From: Alphaproteobacteria bacterium
GTDB lineage: Bacteria > Pseudomonadota > Alphaproteobacteria > ATCC43930 > CGMCC-115725
Length of the DNA: 64,000 nucleotides
Assembly (NCBI GenBank): GCA_019240125.1
Contig: JAFAYW010000294.1
Location: forward strand, 1 to 64,000
Direction: 5' to 3'
Position numbers and translations under genes: made by a program. The notes beneath the pieces were generated by a model. That model saw only the letters and a list, made by a program, of their open reading frames with translations. It had not been told where the DNA came from and made no database searches. Shown in pieces: positions 10,635 to 20,332 of the stretch. Each line of letters opens with the position of its first letter. The stretch's first letter is position 1.

Positions 10635-11756
10635 GTGGCGGCCCTGGCGAACATCTTTTGGCTGGGTACAAAGGAATTGCGCAGCTTTCTGCGCGATTAC
10701 GTATTGCTGGGCCTTGTCATCTATTCGTTCTCGCTTGCCATCATCGCGCAATCGCAGAGCAGTTCGCAGGAGGTCCACAACGCCTCGGTCGCGATCGCCG
10801 ACGAGGACCATTCCGACCTGACCCGGCGGATCGCACAGGCGTTTTTGTCACCCTATTTCCAGAAGCCTCAGCTCATCGACGTGCGCGATATCGTCTCCGC
10901 GATGAATGCCGGCCGGTATACCTTTGTCATCGATATACCGCCCAACTTCACGCGCGATCTGCTCCGCGGACGGCAGCCCCGGATGCAGCTCGATGTCGAT
11001 GCTACGGCTATGGTGCAGGCCGGGCTCGGTGCAAGCTATGCCGGGCAGATCATCAACACCGAGATCACCGATTACCTGTCGCATACGGAAGCGAGCTCCG
11101 TCAGCCCGATCGATCTGATCGTGCGCATCGCGTTTAATCCCAATGTCGAGACAGCGTGGTTCAGCAGCATCATGGGCATCATCAACAGCATCACGATGCT
11201 GGCGATTGTCCTTGCCGGAGCCGCGGTGGTGCGCGAACGCGAACACGGCACGATGGATCATCTGCTGGTGATGCCGTTGACCCCGCTCGAGATCGCGATG
11301 TCGAAAATCTGGGCCAACAGCCTGGTTATTCTCATCGCCACCGGTTTGTCGCTTTACCTGACAGTTCGCGGCTTGCTGCACATCCCGATCGCCGGATCGA
11401 TCCCCCTGTTTCTCAGCGGCGTCGCGATATATCTGTTCTTCGCGACCGCCATCGGCATCTTCCTCGGAACAGTCGCGCGTTCCATGCCGCAGCTCGGGCT
11501 CCTCTATCTCCTCGTCTATGTACCGCTCGCGATGCTGTCGGGCAGCAATACACCCTTGGAAAGCATGCCGCCCTGGCTGGCGACGCTCCTGCAGGTCTCA
11601 CCGACCGTGCATTTTGTATCGTCTGCGCAGGCCATCCTCTATCGCGGCGCCGGCTTCTCCATGGTCTGGCCGAAATTCGCGATCGTGGCGATGATCGGAG
11701 GCGTCTTTCTCGGCCTGGCGCTGCTGCGCTTCCGCCGGGTTGCGGCGTCCGCGTGA
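10635..11756 (+). CDS. ABC-2 type transporter permease (YhhJ-like)
   Basis: Directly downstream of the fused ABC gene; ABC-2 membrane pattern AAVVREREHGTMDHLLVMPLTPLEIAMSKIWANSLV. Confidence 0.9.
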   Translation: MAALANIFWLGTKELRSFLRDYVLLGLVIYSFSLAIIAQSQSSSQEVHNASVAIADEDHSDLTRRIAQAFLSPYFQKPQLIDVRDIVSAMNAGRYTFVIDIPPNFTRDLLRGRQPRMQLDVDATAMVQAGLGASYAGQIINTEITDYLSHTEASSVSPIDLIVRIAFNPNVETAWFSSIMGIINSITMLAIVLAGAAVVREREHGTMDHLLVMPLTPLEIAMSKIWANSLVILIATGLSLYLTVRGLLHIPIAGSIPLFLSGVAIYLFFATAIGIFLGTVARSMPQLGLLYLLVYVPLAMLSGSNTPLESMPPWLATLLQVSPTVHFVSSAQAILYRGAGFSMVWPKFAIVAMIGGVFLGLALLRFRRVAASA

Positions 11757-11817
11757 AATACGTCGCAATTTTCTGAGCTGTGCGTTCCTACCACGGCAAA
11801 CCCACCGCCGGGAGCCG

Positions 11818-12159
11818 CTAACGGCGTCCGCGCAGGCTGAGGATGAAACTGGCGAGATCACTGGCCTGCGCACTGCTTAGCGTCGGGTATGGCATGTTGC
11901 TGCGCGGATGGTAGGTCGTCAGAAAAGCCTGCAACGATGCGAAGCTCGCCGTCGGACGGTTTGCGATGTCGGCGAAGCTCGGCCCATAGCCGGGCACCAG
12001 GGGCGCCAGCTGGCCCGCAGCAACAATGTGGCATGCGTCGCAGGTGTGGAGAGCCATCTCGCGGCCGGCCTGCGGATTGGGTCGATATTGCTGGAGCTGA
12101 GCTGTTGCCGTTCCCGCCATCAGGATCAAGCCAAGAGGCAACCATCGGAAAAGGTGCAT
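11818..12159 (-). CDS. Small c-type cytochrome
   Basis: Signal peptide MHLFRWLPLGLILMAGTATAQ; heme motif CDACH; distal Met region (SNMPYPTLSSAQASDLASFILSLRG). Confidence 0.88.
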   Translation of the reverse strand: MHLFRWLPLGLILMAGTATAQLQQYRPNPQAGREMALHTCDACHIVAAGQLAPLVPGYGPSFADIANRPTASFASLQAFLTTYHPRSNMPYPTLSSAQASDLASFILSLRGRR

Positions 12160-12456
12160 CGCTAATCCCCACTATTACCAGGCAAACTTGCGAGGTGTTT
12201 ACCTCGCGCGCAATCGCTAAAACGGGTTGGCGCCATCGCCTGCCGTGAGCGATATCTCGCCAGGTGCGCCTGCGATGCGGCCATTTCGGCGCGCCGGTAA
12301 ACTGCGCGATCCAGGGATGTGCGATCTGGAGGCAGCAACCGCCTCAAAGCCGAATTCATCGGATGAGACACTTGAATGGCAAGGCGTATTGCATCAAAGA
12401 CCTTGGGCGAAGGGAATGACGTCGAAGCCGCTGCCAAGCCCGGGAATATCTGGCCG

Positions 12457-12858
12457 ATGACGAGACTCACGCTGCGTATCGATTTCGACCAGGGCCGTGC
12501 CGTGGGGCCGGGCAAGATCAAACTGCTCGAATGGGTCGATGCGCTCGGGTCGATTTCGGCGGCTGGCCGCAAGATGGGCATGTCGTATCGCCGGGCCTGG
12601 CTGCTCGTCGACAGCCTTAACCGATGCTTTCGGGAGCCGCTGGTCGCCTCGCACACCGGCGGCGCCAATGGTGGCGGCGCGGCGCTGACTCCCGCCGGGG
12701 TGGCCGTTGTGCGCCACTACCGCGCGGTTGAGGCGGCAGCACAGGCGGCAGGTGCATCGCATATCGACGCGCTGACCCAGGCATTGGCGGAGCGCTCGCC
12801 AGAAAGCCCGGATACCGTCGAGAAGTCGGTGCATCCGCCGCCGCTCAGCGTCAGGTAA
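12457..12858 (+). CDS. ModE-type winged-helix DNA-binding protein (HTH domain only)
   Basis: MTRLTLRIDFDQGRAVGPGKIKLLEWVDALGSISAAGRKMGMSYRRAWLLVDSLNRCF...ALTPAGVAVVRHYRAVE resembles ModE N-terminal domain; no molybdate-binding domain. ORF 12376..12858. Confidence 0.8.
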   Translation: MTRLTLRIDFDQGRAVGPGKIKLLEWVDALGSISAAGRKMGMSYRRAWLLVDSLNRCFREPLVASHTGGANGGGAALTPAGVAVVRHYRAVEAAAQAAGASHIDALTQALAERSPESPDTVEKSVHPPPLSVR

Positions 12859-12907
12859 TATCCCCGCCGGAATGTCTCGGTCGCAGCCGGGGATCGCAGC
12901 GAGTGGC

Positions 12908-15406
12908 TTATGCGGAGGCGGCCGCCGCTGCGCCGCCGGTGGCCCGTATTGCCGCTATCTGCTCGATTTCGGCTTTGGCGTCGGGATATTTGACCAGGAA
13001 GCCGTCGAAATCCGCCGCCGATAGGACCAGAGCGCGTCCATACCCCAGTGACACCACATCGGCCTGTCGGGGACGATGCGTCAGGAGTGCCATCTCGCCG
13101 ACAAACTCGCCGCTGCCGATGCGAACCCGCTCGCTCGGCAACCGCACTTCGACCGCTCCGGATGAAATGAAATACATTCCCTTGCCGCGCTCGCCTTTGC
13201 GGATGAGGACTTCGTCCGGCAACAACAGACGGGGTTGAAACAGACGCACAAGGGCGGCGAGCTGGGCCACGTCCAAGCCGGCAAACATCTCGAATGAGCC
13301 GATCAGCTCTTTGGGATCCAGACCAAGATCGAGAAAACCGGGTCCGGCGACATGAAGGCGGGTTTCTTCGTGCTCGCGTTCCAGATCGTCGAGCAGCTCG
13401 CCGCCGATCAAGCCTTCCTCGAACAGGTTGCGATAGCGCGACGCCAGCAGTCTAAATCCCACCTGTTGCAGGAAGCGGCGTTCCAACTCGCTCGCGTGAC
13501 TGGGATATTGCAGGCGCAGGGCATCAAGGGACCTGACGGTTGCCTCGGCGCGCTCCAGCACCACCTTGCCGAGTTGCTCCGCGACCTGATCGCCCAGCAA
13601 CGCCGACAGGCGCGTCTGTACGAAGGCGGCAAGTTCCTCCAGAGCCAGGCGGCGCAGAAGGAGAGTCTCGAAACGGATCGATAATTCGCGCTGCAGAGGA
13701 GCATCGATGTGCATGGTCCGATGCAGGAAATGGGCGATCCGGAATGCCCGCGAAAAGCCGAGCAATGCCTGCGCTGCCTGTTCATAGGCGATCAGGCCCT
13801 CGGTCCGCGCGGCGTCCAGGATGACATTCGTGTTGCTGAGAAGCCGCTCGACCGCCGTCGCGGAAACCGTGTTTTGTTCGTGATGGTCGAGGATGATGCG
13901 CTGTTCCTGGTTTGCCAGGGCGATGAGTCCGATATCGAGTCGATCCTCATCCGAAATGGCCTGTTCAAACCCAGCTCCCGCTTGCAACGCTTCGATGCGC
14001 CGCTCGATACCGTGGCTGGCGGCTCGGACGGCGGTTGGAGCGACCTGATATGTCCGCGCCGTATCCCGGATCACGTCGTTCACCTCCGCGAGCGACAAGG
14101 CCAGCACCTTGTCGCGCACCGCCTGGTTCAGCGGCGATAAGCGGTTCAGCTGGAGGATGCGCATGACCGGCCGCAATGTCAGGCCGTTCACCAGCAGCGT
14201 GAACAGAACGAACCCGGTTGCCATCACGGCAACGAAGTCCTTGCTGGCCGAGTCGATGTCGGGGTTCTCGGTAACCGACAGCGCCAGCGCCAGGGTGAGT
14301 GCGCCGCGCAGGCCGCCCCAGGTGATCGCTAGTTTGTAGGCGCCGCTGACCTTCTGGCTCAGTCGCAGCCTGCTCAGGATCGGCAATACGCCAAACAACA
14401 CGGCGGCGCGCGCGGCAAACGCCGCCACGAGCGCTACCGGTAACAATAACAGGTCGCGTGCTTCCACCCCGTGAAGCAGCTTTGGGACAAGCGTGGAGGC
14501 GATCACGAAGATCAGCGAGCTTGCCCAGAATCCCGTCTGCTCCCACACCCGCTCAAGGTAGCGCCAGCTCGCCGGGCGCATCCGCACTCGGGCACGCGCG
14601 CCGCCGATCAACCCGGCACTCGCCACCGCCACGACGCCGGAGACGTCGAATACATCGTCGCCCACCAGATACACGATGTAGGCCATCGCGACCGACAGGG
14701 TGACTTCGGCCATGCGCGAGCCTCGGAGCAGCGGCAGGATGGCGCCGAACAGGTAGCCGGCCACGCCACCGACAAACAGGCCTCCAAGAAACGAGACGAA
14801 GAAATGCGAGATGCCGTCGGCAAGGCTTGGATGTGTGGTGCCGATCAGCATCTCCAGCAGCATCGAGAACAAGACGATCGCCGCCGCGTCGTTGAGGAGG
14901 CTTTCACCCTCCAGCAGCCGCGTGAGGCGGGGCGGTGCCCCTAGATCATGAAAAATCGCAATCACCGCCGCCGGATCGGTCGTCGCGACGATCGCGCCAA
15001 GGATCAGCGCGAGGATCAGCGGCACGCCAAACAGAGACAGGCTGAACCCGATCGCCGCCGCCGCCGCAAACACCGCAAGCACCGCGAGAGTAAGGATCGG
15101 CGCCGCATCCCGAGCGATTTCGCGCAAGTCAATCGTCAGCGCCGCATGGAAAAGCAAGATCGGCAGGAATATGACGAGAAACACCGATGCGCTGATCGGT
15201 AACTCGACAATGGGCCTCACCACATCGTCAAAAACATTGGTAAAGGTGGTGTAAAGCAAGAACGACGATATTGCTCCGACCGTCACGCCAACAACAGCGA
15301 GCAACACGCTGTACGGCAGATGCAACCGCACTGCCATTGGTTGAATCAGGCTGATCAGCAGAAGAAAGCCCGCGATTACGAGCGTAATACTGGCGATGCT
15401 GCTCAA
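12908..15406 (-). CDS. Na+/H+ antiporter (NhaP/CPA1-like) with C-terminal cyclic nucleotide-binding domain
   Basis: Multi-TM N-terminal half with GAIVATTDPAAVIAIFHDLGAPPRLTRLLEGESLLNDAAAIVLF; C-terminal cNMP fold LIRKGERGKGMYFISSGAVEVRLPSERVRIGSGEFVGEMALLT. Confidence 0.93.
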   Translation of the reverse strand: MSSIASITLVIAGFLLLISLIQPMAVRLHLPYSVLLAVVGVTVGAISSFLLYTTFTNVFDDVVRPIVELPISASVFLVIFLPILLFHAALTIDLREIARDAAPILTLAVLAVFAAAAAIGFSLSLFGVPLILALILGAIVATTDPAAVIAIFHDLGAPPRLTRLLEGESLLNDAAAIVLFSMLLEMLIGTTHPSLADGISHFFVSFLGGLFVGGVAGYLFGAILPLLRGSRMAEVTLSVAMAYIVYLVGDDVFDVSGVVAVASAGLIGGARARVRMRPASWRYLERVWEQTGFWASSLIFVIASTLVPKLLHGVEARDLLLLPVALVAAFAARAAVLFGVLPILSRLRLSQKVSGAYKLAITWGGLRGALTLALALSVTENPDIDSASKDFVAVMATGFVLFTLLVNGLTLRPVMRILQLNRLSPLNQAVRDKVLALSLAEVNDVIRDTARTYQVAPTAVRAASHGIERRIEALQAGAGFEQAISDEDRLDIGLIALANQEQRIILDHHEQNTVSATAVERLLSNTNVILDAARTEGLIAYEQAAQALLGFSRAFRIAHFLHRTMHIDAPLQRELSIRFETLLLRRLALEELAAFVQTRLSALLGDQVAEQLGKVVLERAEATVRSLDALRLQYPSHASELERRFLQQVGFRLLASRYRNLFEEGLIGGELLDDLEREHEETRLHVAGPGFLDLGLDPKELIGSFEMFAGLDVAQLAALVRLFQPRLLLPDEVLIRKGERGKGMYFISSGAVEVRLPSERVRIGSGEFVGEMALLTHRPRQADVVSLGYGRALVLSAADFDGFLVKYPDAKAEIEQIAAIRATGGAAAAASA

Positions 15407-15749
15407 GATTTCCCCTTCTGACTTAGGTCAGGTTGAATTGCGACAGGCGCCGCCGGCTCAGCCCAAGAACATGGGAAATATCTGAATCCCCTTAAGATAC
15501 GATTGATCGGCCTGCTAAGGGCACCATCATCCCACGCGTGTGTTTGTCGGATAGAAGGTGATGGCTTTGACGTGAATCGTAAGCCTCACCTTCGTGTAGC
15601 CCGAGGTCATCTTTGATTTCGCCGCGCTCGCCGGCGTGGGGTGCTCGGACCATCCCGAGTTCATTTCGGCGGTTGCTTGCCCCGTTAAGCGGGGATCGCG
15701 CCGCCCGTCGCCGCGCGGGCCAATCAGCTACTGGTCGCCTGCCCGATGC

Positions 15750-16652
15750 TCACTGCCACGGCTCGACGCCGTCGTTCCAGGCCATCACGGAGTATCCGGA
15801 CGCGTCGATATGCACGACAGCCGTTCGAGTAATGTCGGCATTGCCGGGACCTTGCGCGACGGCATGGATCCTGATGGTGCGGCCATCGTCGCCTTGCGCC
15901 TGTGTCGCCGCAGAATCCGGGCCGCCTTGCTGCAACAGTGCCAATGCCTTGACGACGAGCGGGTCGGCGCTGGCCGAATCGGGTATGGCGGGACCAAACA
16001 GCGTCAGATGAGGCCGCATCGCCGCCGCCAAAGCCGGTGTCATGCCCCGCACGCGTGAGAGTTCGCTCATGCTCTCGAAGGGTGAATGCGGCGGGTAGTC
16101 CGAGACCTCGCCAGCGGCCACCTGATTTGCCAATGTCGTTTCCGCCCCTGGTCCAAGTGGCAATCCGACCCAATCGGCGATGGCGGCAGCGATGTTTGCC
16201 GATATTTGAGGATCGGTGCCGAGGACGCGCAGAAGCGCGGCGACGAGCAGGGGGGAGGCCAGGTTAGGGTTGATGCGGTCAGCTTCATTTTCGAGAACGA
16301 CCGTGACCCTGCTGCCGCCGATATCGACTTCCTGCCGCGCTCCGAACGGTGACTGGGCATCCGACCCGGTGCCCAGCAGGCTGAAAACCGACTGGTAGAT
16401 GGCGCCGTCCGCGGCCTCGCGTGCCGCCGCGTTGCTGGCGATATTGCCGGCAATGCGGATTTCGGTGCTGCCGCTCGCCGTCAGATGTGCGATCAGGAAT
16501 GAGATCAGCACGAGGGTCCACAACACGATCAGCAGCGCAAATCCGCGCTGTCGCGGCGTTGCCGCGGCGGCCGGGAAGTGCCCCGTTGCCCGGCGGAACC
16601 AGCCTGCGGGCGGCGTCATGGTTGCCGGAACCGCTGTTCCATCAGTGTCCAA
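15750..16652 (-). CDS. gspK: Type II secretion system minor pseudopilin GspK
   Basis: RGFALLIVLWTLVLISFLIAHLTASGSTEIRIAGNI N-terminal pseudopilin; GspK-type body with INPNLASPLLVAALLRVLG...IADWVG. Confidence 0.88.
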   Translation of the reverse strand: MDTDGTAVPATMTPPAGWFRRATGHFPAAAATPRQRGFALLIVLWTLVLISFLIAHLTASGSTEIRIAGNIASNAAAREAADGAIYQSVFSLLGTGSDAQSPFGARQEVDIGGSRVTVVLENEADRINPNLASPLLVAALLRVLGTDPQISANIAAAIADWVGLPLGPGAETTLANQVAAGEVSDYPPHSPFESMSELSRVRGMTPALAAAMRPHLTLFGPAIPDSASADPLVVKALALLQQGGPDSAATQAQGDDGRTIRIHAVAQGPGNADITRTAVVHIDASGYSVMAWNDGVEPWQ

Positions 16653-17169
16653 GCGGCCGCAACGGCGACAAGGGCGCGGTATGCCCCGTGCGAGCGCCGC
16701 CCGTGGTTGGCATCATCGGCTGCGGCGCATCGATCGTGGGGTCCGGCAGGTTCTCAGGTCCCAGGGGCGCCGGCTTCAAGAGATCGCGCCCGGGGCGCGG
16801 CTCCAGCGTTCGGATGCCGCCGGGTCCGCTGACCGACACCGCCATTGCGGAGATGCTGTCGAGCCGCCAGCCGTTCAGGGTGTCGCCCTCGCTGCGCACT
16901 ACCGCCTTGCCGTCCGGCACCGCGAAAATCGCCAGCCGATGGTTCGGCGCCACGACGATACCTGACAGCCGCGCTTCCGTCTGCTCCGGGGCGGTCGAGG
17001 CGGCGTCGGCAGGGCGGCCACTATTCGCCTCCGCCCGCGAATCGGATGCGGTCATCTGGCCACCCAGCGCCAGGATAATGGCAAAGACCGCCGGGGATTT
17101 GCGGTAAGTGATGCGTCGACATGCACTCGACCGCCGCCATACGCGCGCACCGAACCGACCAGAACTCAA
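16642..17169 (-). CDS. T2SS GspC/GspN-like protein with HR-like domain (copy 1)
   Basis: LSGIVVAPNHRLAIFAVPDGKAVVRSEGDTLNGWRLDSISAMAVSVSGPGGIRTLEPRP; overlaps the gspK start; clear similarity to the 31323..31901 product. Confidence 0.7.
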   Translation of the reverse strand: MSSGRFGARVWRRSSACRRITYRKSPAVFAIILALGGQMTASDSRAEANSGRPADAASTAPEQTEARLSGIVVAPNHRLAIFAVPDGKAVVRSEGDTLNGWRLDSISAMAVSVSGPGGIRTLEPRPGRDLLKPAPLGPENLPDPTIDAPQPMMPTTGGARTGHTAPLSPLRPLGH

Positions 17170-17267
17170 GGGGGGACAATCCTCAGACGATAGTTGCCGC
17201 TGCGTCGAAGCGGGGCCAGCGCGGCAACGGTTGACTTAGTTCCGGCCCCGGTCATCGGCTGCGGCAA

Positions 17268-17876
17268 TCAAAGGCGCGGTGAGATTATCAGATCGGGCCA
17301 GCGCCTGGCCTCGGCGGTGGCGTAAGTTTCTCGCACGCGAATCAGTTCGGGCAGCTCAGGGCCGTTCCATCGCGCCAGCCAGGTTGCCGACGCATTCGGG
17401 GCGATGCGGCCCCAATAGGCGAACTCAAGGTGGCTGACGCCGGGAGTCAGCGGCGTCACGGTGGGCGTCGGCTCGGGACCGGTCGCACCGTGCACGTGCG
17501 GTACCCACGAAATCACCACTTGGCCGCCGCGCAACAGGATCGTCATGTCGGCCAACCGCCCCGACCCGAGACCGGTCGACAGCCATCCGGTCAGGGTCAG
17601 GCTATCTGCCTCGCCTTTGAACCCGAGCGATTCCCCAGCACCAAGCGCGGCCGGCTGCGCCGGTATGGTCGTTAGAATGCTGCGGAGAACGCGGGTGCCG
17701 GCATCGAGGTCCGCGGTGTCAGCGATGCGACGGGATTGCCGGTCCCAGAACTGCAAGCCGGTGCGGACGCCTTGCACCAGCGCCAGGAACAGGAAGCTCA
17801 GCACCGTGAGCGCGACCAGCATTTCGAGCAGGGTGAACCCGCGCTGGCGCTGTCCGGATGACGGGCACGCGGTCAT
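17268..17876 (-). CDS. gspJ: Type II secretion system minor pseudopilin GspJ
   Basis: Prepilin signal MTACPSSGQRQRGFTLLEMLVALTVLSFLFLALVQGVRTGL; start at 17876 gives a 4-bp overlap with upstream gspI. Confidence 0.88.
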   Translation of the reverse strand: MTACPSSGQRQRGFTLLEMLVALTVLSFLFLALVQGVRTGLQFWDRQSRRIADTADLDAGTRVLRSILTTIPAQPAALGAGESLGFKGEADSLTLTGWLSTGLGSGRLADMTILLRGGQVVISWVPHVHGATGPEPTPTVTPLTPGVSHLEFAYWGRIAPNASATWLARWNGPELPELIRVRETYATAEARRWPDLIISPRL

Positions 17877-18304
17877 TGCTGGCTTGGCGCGGGGACCAGG
17901 CGCCGCGTCTCCAGAGTGACGGATCGGGCGCGCAGCCCCGATCGCCATGCGATCGTAGAGTCGATCGCGTAAATGGCCATTGCCGACGAGCCATTCGGGG
18001 CTGCCGCCCCGGCGGCGGTCCGCGCCAGAGGCCGGGCACGCAGCTCCCAACGGAAACCGTCCCCGTCATCACCGGCCGCCAGGCCGGAGGCGATGACTCC
18101 GGACTGCGCGAAGGCTGCAAGGTGCGACTGTGCCCGCTCGACCGCCTCGTCGACCCGTGAGGCCGTGTCGGCCGCGAAGAGCCCGCCGCGCCCCGCCTCG
18201 AACAGACCGACCAGGGCCAGCATCGCGATAACCAGCGCGATGACGACCTCAAGCAACGTGAAGCCGGCTGTCCCGCGCGAGGGTTCAGCCGGCGTCAGCA
18301 ACAC
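17873..18304 (-). CDS. gspI: Type II secretion system minor pseudopilin GspI
   Basis: Prepilin signal GTAGFTLLEVVIALVIAMLALVGLFEAG; order I-J-K as in T2SS operons. Confidence 0.83.
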   Translation of the reverse strand: MLLTPAEPSRGTAGFTLLEVVIALVIAMLALVGLFEAGRGGLFAADTASRVDEAVERAQSHLAAFAQSGVIASGLAAGDDGDGFRWELRARPLARTAAGAAAPNGSSAMAIYAIDSTIAWRSGLRARSVTLETRRLVPAPSQQ

Positions 18305-18393
18305 CGATCTGCCCGATCGGTCGAGCCACCCGGATCACGGCTGAGCCGCTGCGCTCCGCCAGGGATCTCTGGCCGGCGGAAGAGCATTGGCCG

Positions 18394-20151
18394 TCACGCC
18401 TCGCCGCGGATGCAGCGCGCAACTTCCTCGACCGTCGTATCGCCGTCCAGAACCGCCGCCAGCCCGGCATCGAACAGGGTTCGCATCCCGTCCTCGACCG
18501 CGGCGCGCTCGATCGCGCTCTGGTCAGCGCGTTCGATGATCAGGCGATCGGTGGCGCGGGTCGGCACCAGCAGTTCGGCGATGGCGCGGCGGCCGCGATA
18601 TCCGGTGCCGCGGCATTCGCCGCAACCCACCGCCCGGTAATACGGCCGATACACTGCGTCCGCCGCGATCCGGTCGAGGCCGAAGCGCTCGACCAACACC
18701 GGTGGCATCGGTTCGGCCGCCTTGCAGTGCGGGCACAGCCGCCGCACCAGTCGCTGCGCCAAAACTCCCTTCAGCGTGGCTGAGATCAGATAATCCTCGA
18801 CCCCCATGTCGCGCATCCGAGTGATGGTCGCCGCCGCGGAATTGGTATGCAGGGTCGACAGCACGAGATGCCCGGTCAGCGATGCCTGCACCGCGATCTC
18901 GGCGGTCTCCAGATCTCGGATCTCGCCGATCATGATAACATCGGGGTCCTGGCGCAGGATCGAGCGCAGCAGGCTGACAAAATCCAGCCCGATCTGCGGC
19001 TTGACCTGGATCTGGTTGATCCCCGCCAGCTGGTATTCTATCGGGTCCTCGACCGTGACGATGTTGCGGGCGATCGAGTTCAATTGCAGTAGCCCGGCAT
19101 AAAGCGTCGTCGTCTTGCCGCTCCCGGTCGGCCCCGTGACGAGAACCAGCCCATTTGGCAGATCGAGCAATCGCCGCAGGTCCGTGACGATCCCTTCCGG
19201 CAGCCCGAGCCTGCCGAAATCGAGATCAACCGCGCTGCGGTCGAGCACCCGCAAGACGACACTTTCGCCGTGCAGCGACGGGACGGTGGAGACGCGCAGA
19301 TCAATCTCATGGCCGCGTACCGTCAGACGGATACGGCCATCCTGCGGCAGGCGCCGCTCGGCGATATCGAGCCGCGCCATGATCTTGATGCGCGACACGA
19401 TCGCCGCGGTCAGCCGCGTTGGCGGGGGCTCGGCCTCGTGCAATACGCCATCGTAGCGATAACGCACCCGCAGCCGGTCTTCGAATGGCTCGATATGCAC
19501 ATCCGAGGCATGCGTCTCGACAGCCCGCGCGATCAGCTGGTTGACGAGGCGGATGACCGGCGCCTCGCTGGCGAGATCACGCAGTCGTTCGGCATCCGCG
19601 TCGGCATCGTCGTCGTCTTCGGCGTCGCCGGCGATAGCCTCGTCGATTGCGTCGGCACCGTCCGACTCGGCATAAAGCCGATCGAGCGCGGCGTCGAGTT
19701 CGATCGGCACCGCCACCGCGATCTCGACCCGGCATCCCAACGCCGCGGCAATGGCGGCCGGCGTGAACTGGTCGAGAGGGTCGGCCAATGCCACCGCCAC
19801 CCGGTCGTCGTACGCCGCGATCGGGATGGCGTGCGCCTTGCGCAAAAACTTTGCCTTCAGGCGGTCGGTGAACAGCGCGACCGCGGGATAGTCGCTGGCC
19901 CCGACGAGCGGGGCGGCGAGCAGCTGGGACAGCGCCTCGGCAAGGCTGCGCTCGCTGACCATTCCCAACTGGGTCAGCACCCGGTGCAATCGCTCGCCGG
20001 TCTCGGCCTCGACGCGTCGGGCGCGCTCCAGCAGCCGCCGGTCGATGGCGCCGTTTTCCACCAGCAGCTCGCCAAGCCGCGCGGCAGCATCACCGGCGGT
20101 GTCGGGTAGAAGCGCGCCGGGCTTCGGCGCCGCGTAGACATCGATGCTCAT
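18394..20151 (-). CDS. gspE: Type II secretion system ATPase GspE
   Basis: Walker A GPTGSGKTTTLYAGL, Asp box VTVEDPIEYQLAGINQIQV, Walker B DPDVIMIGEIRDLETAEIAVQASLTGHLVLSTLHTN, zinc region CPHCK...CGECRGTGYRGR. ORF extends to 20202; start MSIDVYAAP likely. Confidence 0.95.
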   Translation of the reverse strand: MSIDVYAAPKPGALLPDTAGDAAARLGELLVENGAIDRRLLERARRVEAETGERLHRVLTQLGMVSERSLAEALSQLLAAPLVGASDYPAVALFTDRLKAKFLRKAHAIPIAAYDDRVAVALADPLDQFTPAAIAAALGCRVEIAVAVPIELDAALDRLYAESDGADAIDEAIAGDAEDDDDADADAERLRDLASEAPVIRLVNQLIARAVETHASDVHIEPFEDRLRVRYRYDGVLHEAEPPPTRLTAAIVSRIKIMARLDIAERRLPQDGRIRLTVRGHEIDLRVSTVPSLHGESVVLRVLDRSAVDLDFGRLGLPEGIVTDLRRLLDLPNGLVLVTGPTGSGKTTTLYAGLLQLNSIARNIVTVEDPIEYQLAGINQIQVKPQIGLDFVSLLRSILRQDPDVIMIGEIRDLETAEIAVQASLTGHLVLSTLHTNSAAATITRMRDMGVEDYLISATLKGVLAQRLVRRLCPHCKAAEPMPPVLVERFGLDRIAADAVYRPYYRAVGCGECRGTGYRGRRAIAELLVPTRATDRLIIERADQSAIERAAVEDGMRTLFDAGLAAVLDGDTTVEEVARCIRGEA

Positions 20152-20332
20152 GTGATGGGCGATCTTCGCAGAGATGGCCGGCTCTGTCGATGCGGGCCGC
20201 AATCGCGCCGTGCCCGCTTATGGCTGCGGCCGGCGATTTTCGCTAATGTGAGACCGGTCGTACCGGCCGACACAGGCACCACGCGTCGCGCGCGAGTCGG
20301 ATCACACAGCGCAGCTAACTCGGTAGAGCAGG

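Noticed and set aside
8585-10654. 689-aa minus-strand ORF opposite the fused ABC transporter
   Set aside because: Antisense shadow ORF in high-GC coding DNA; the sequence (Gln/Arg/His-rich, no domain pattern) mirrors the clear plus-strand ABC protein.
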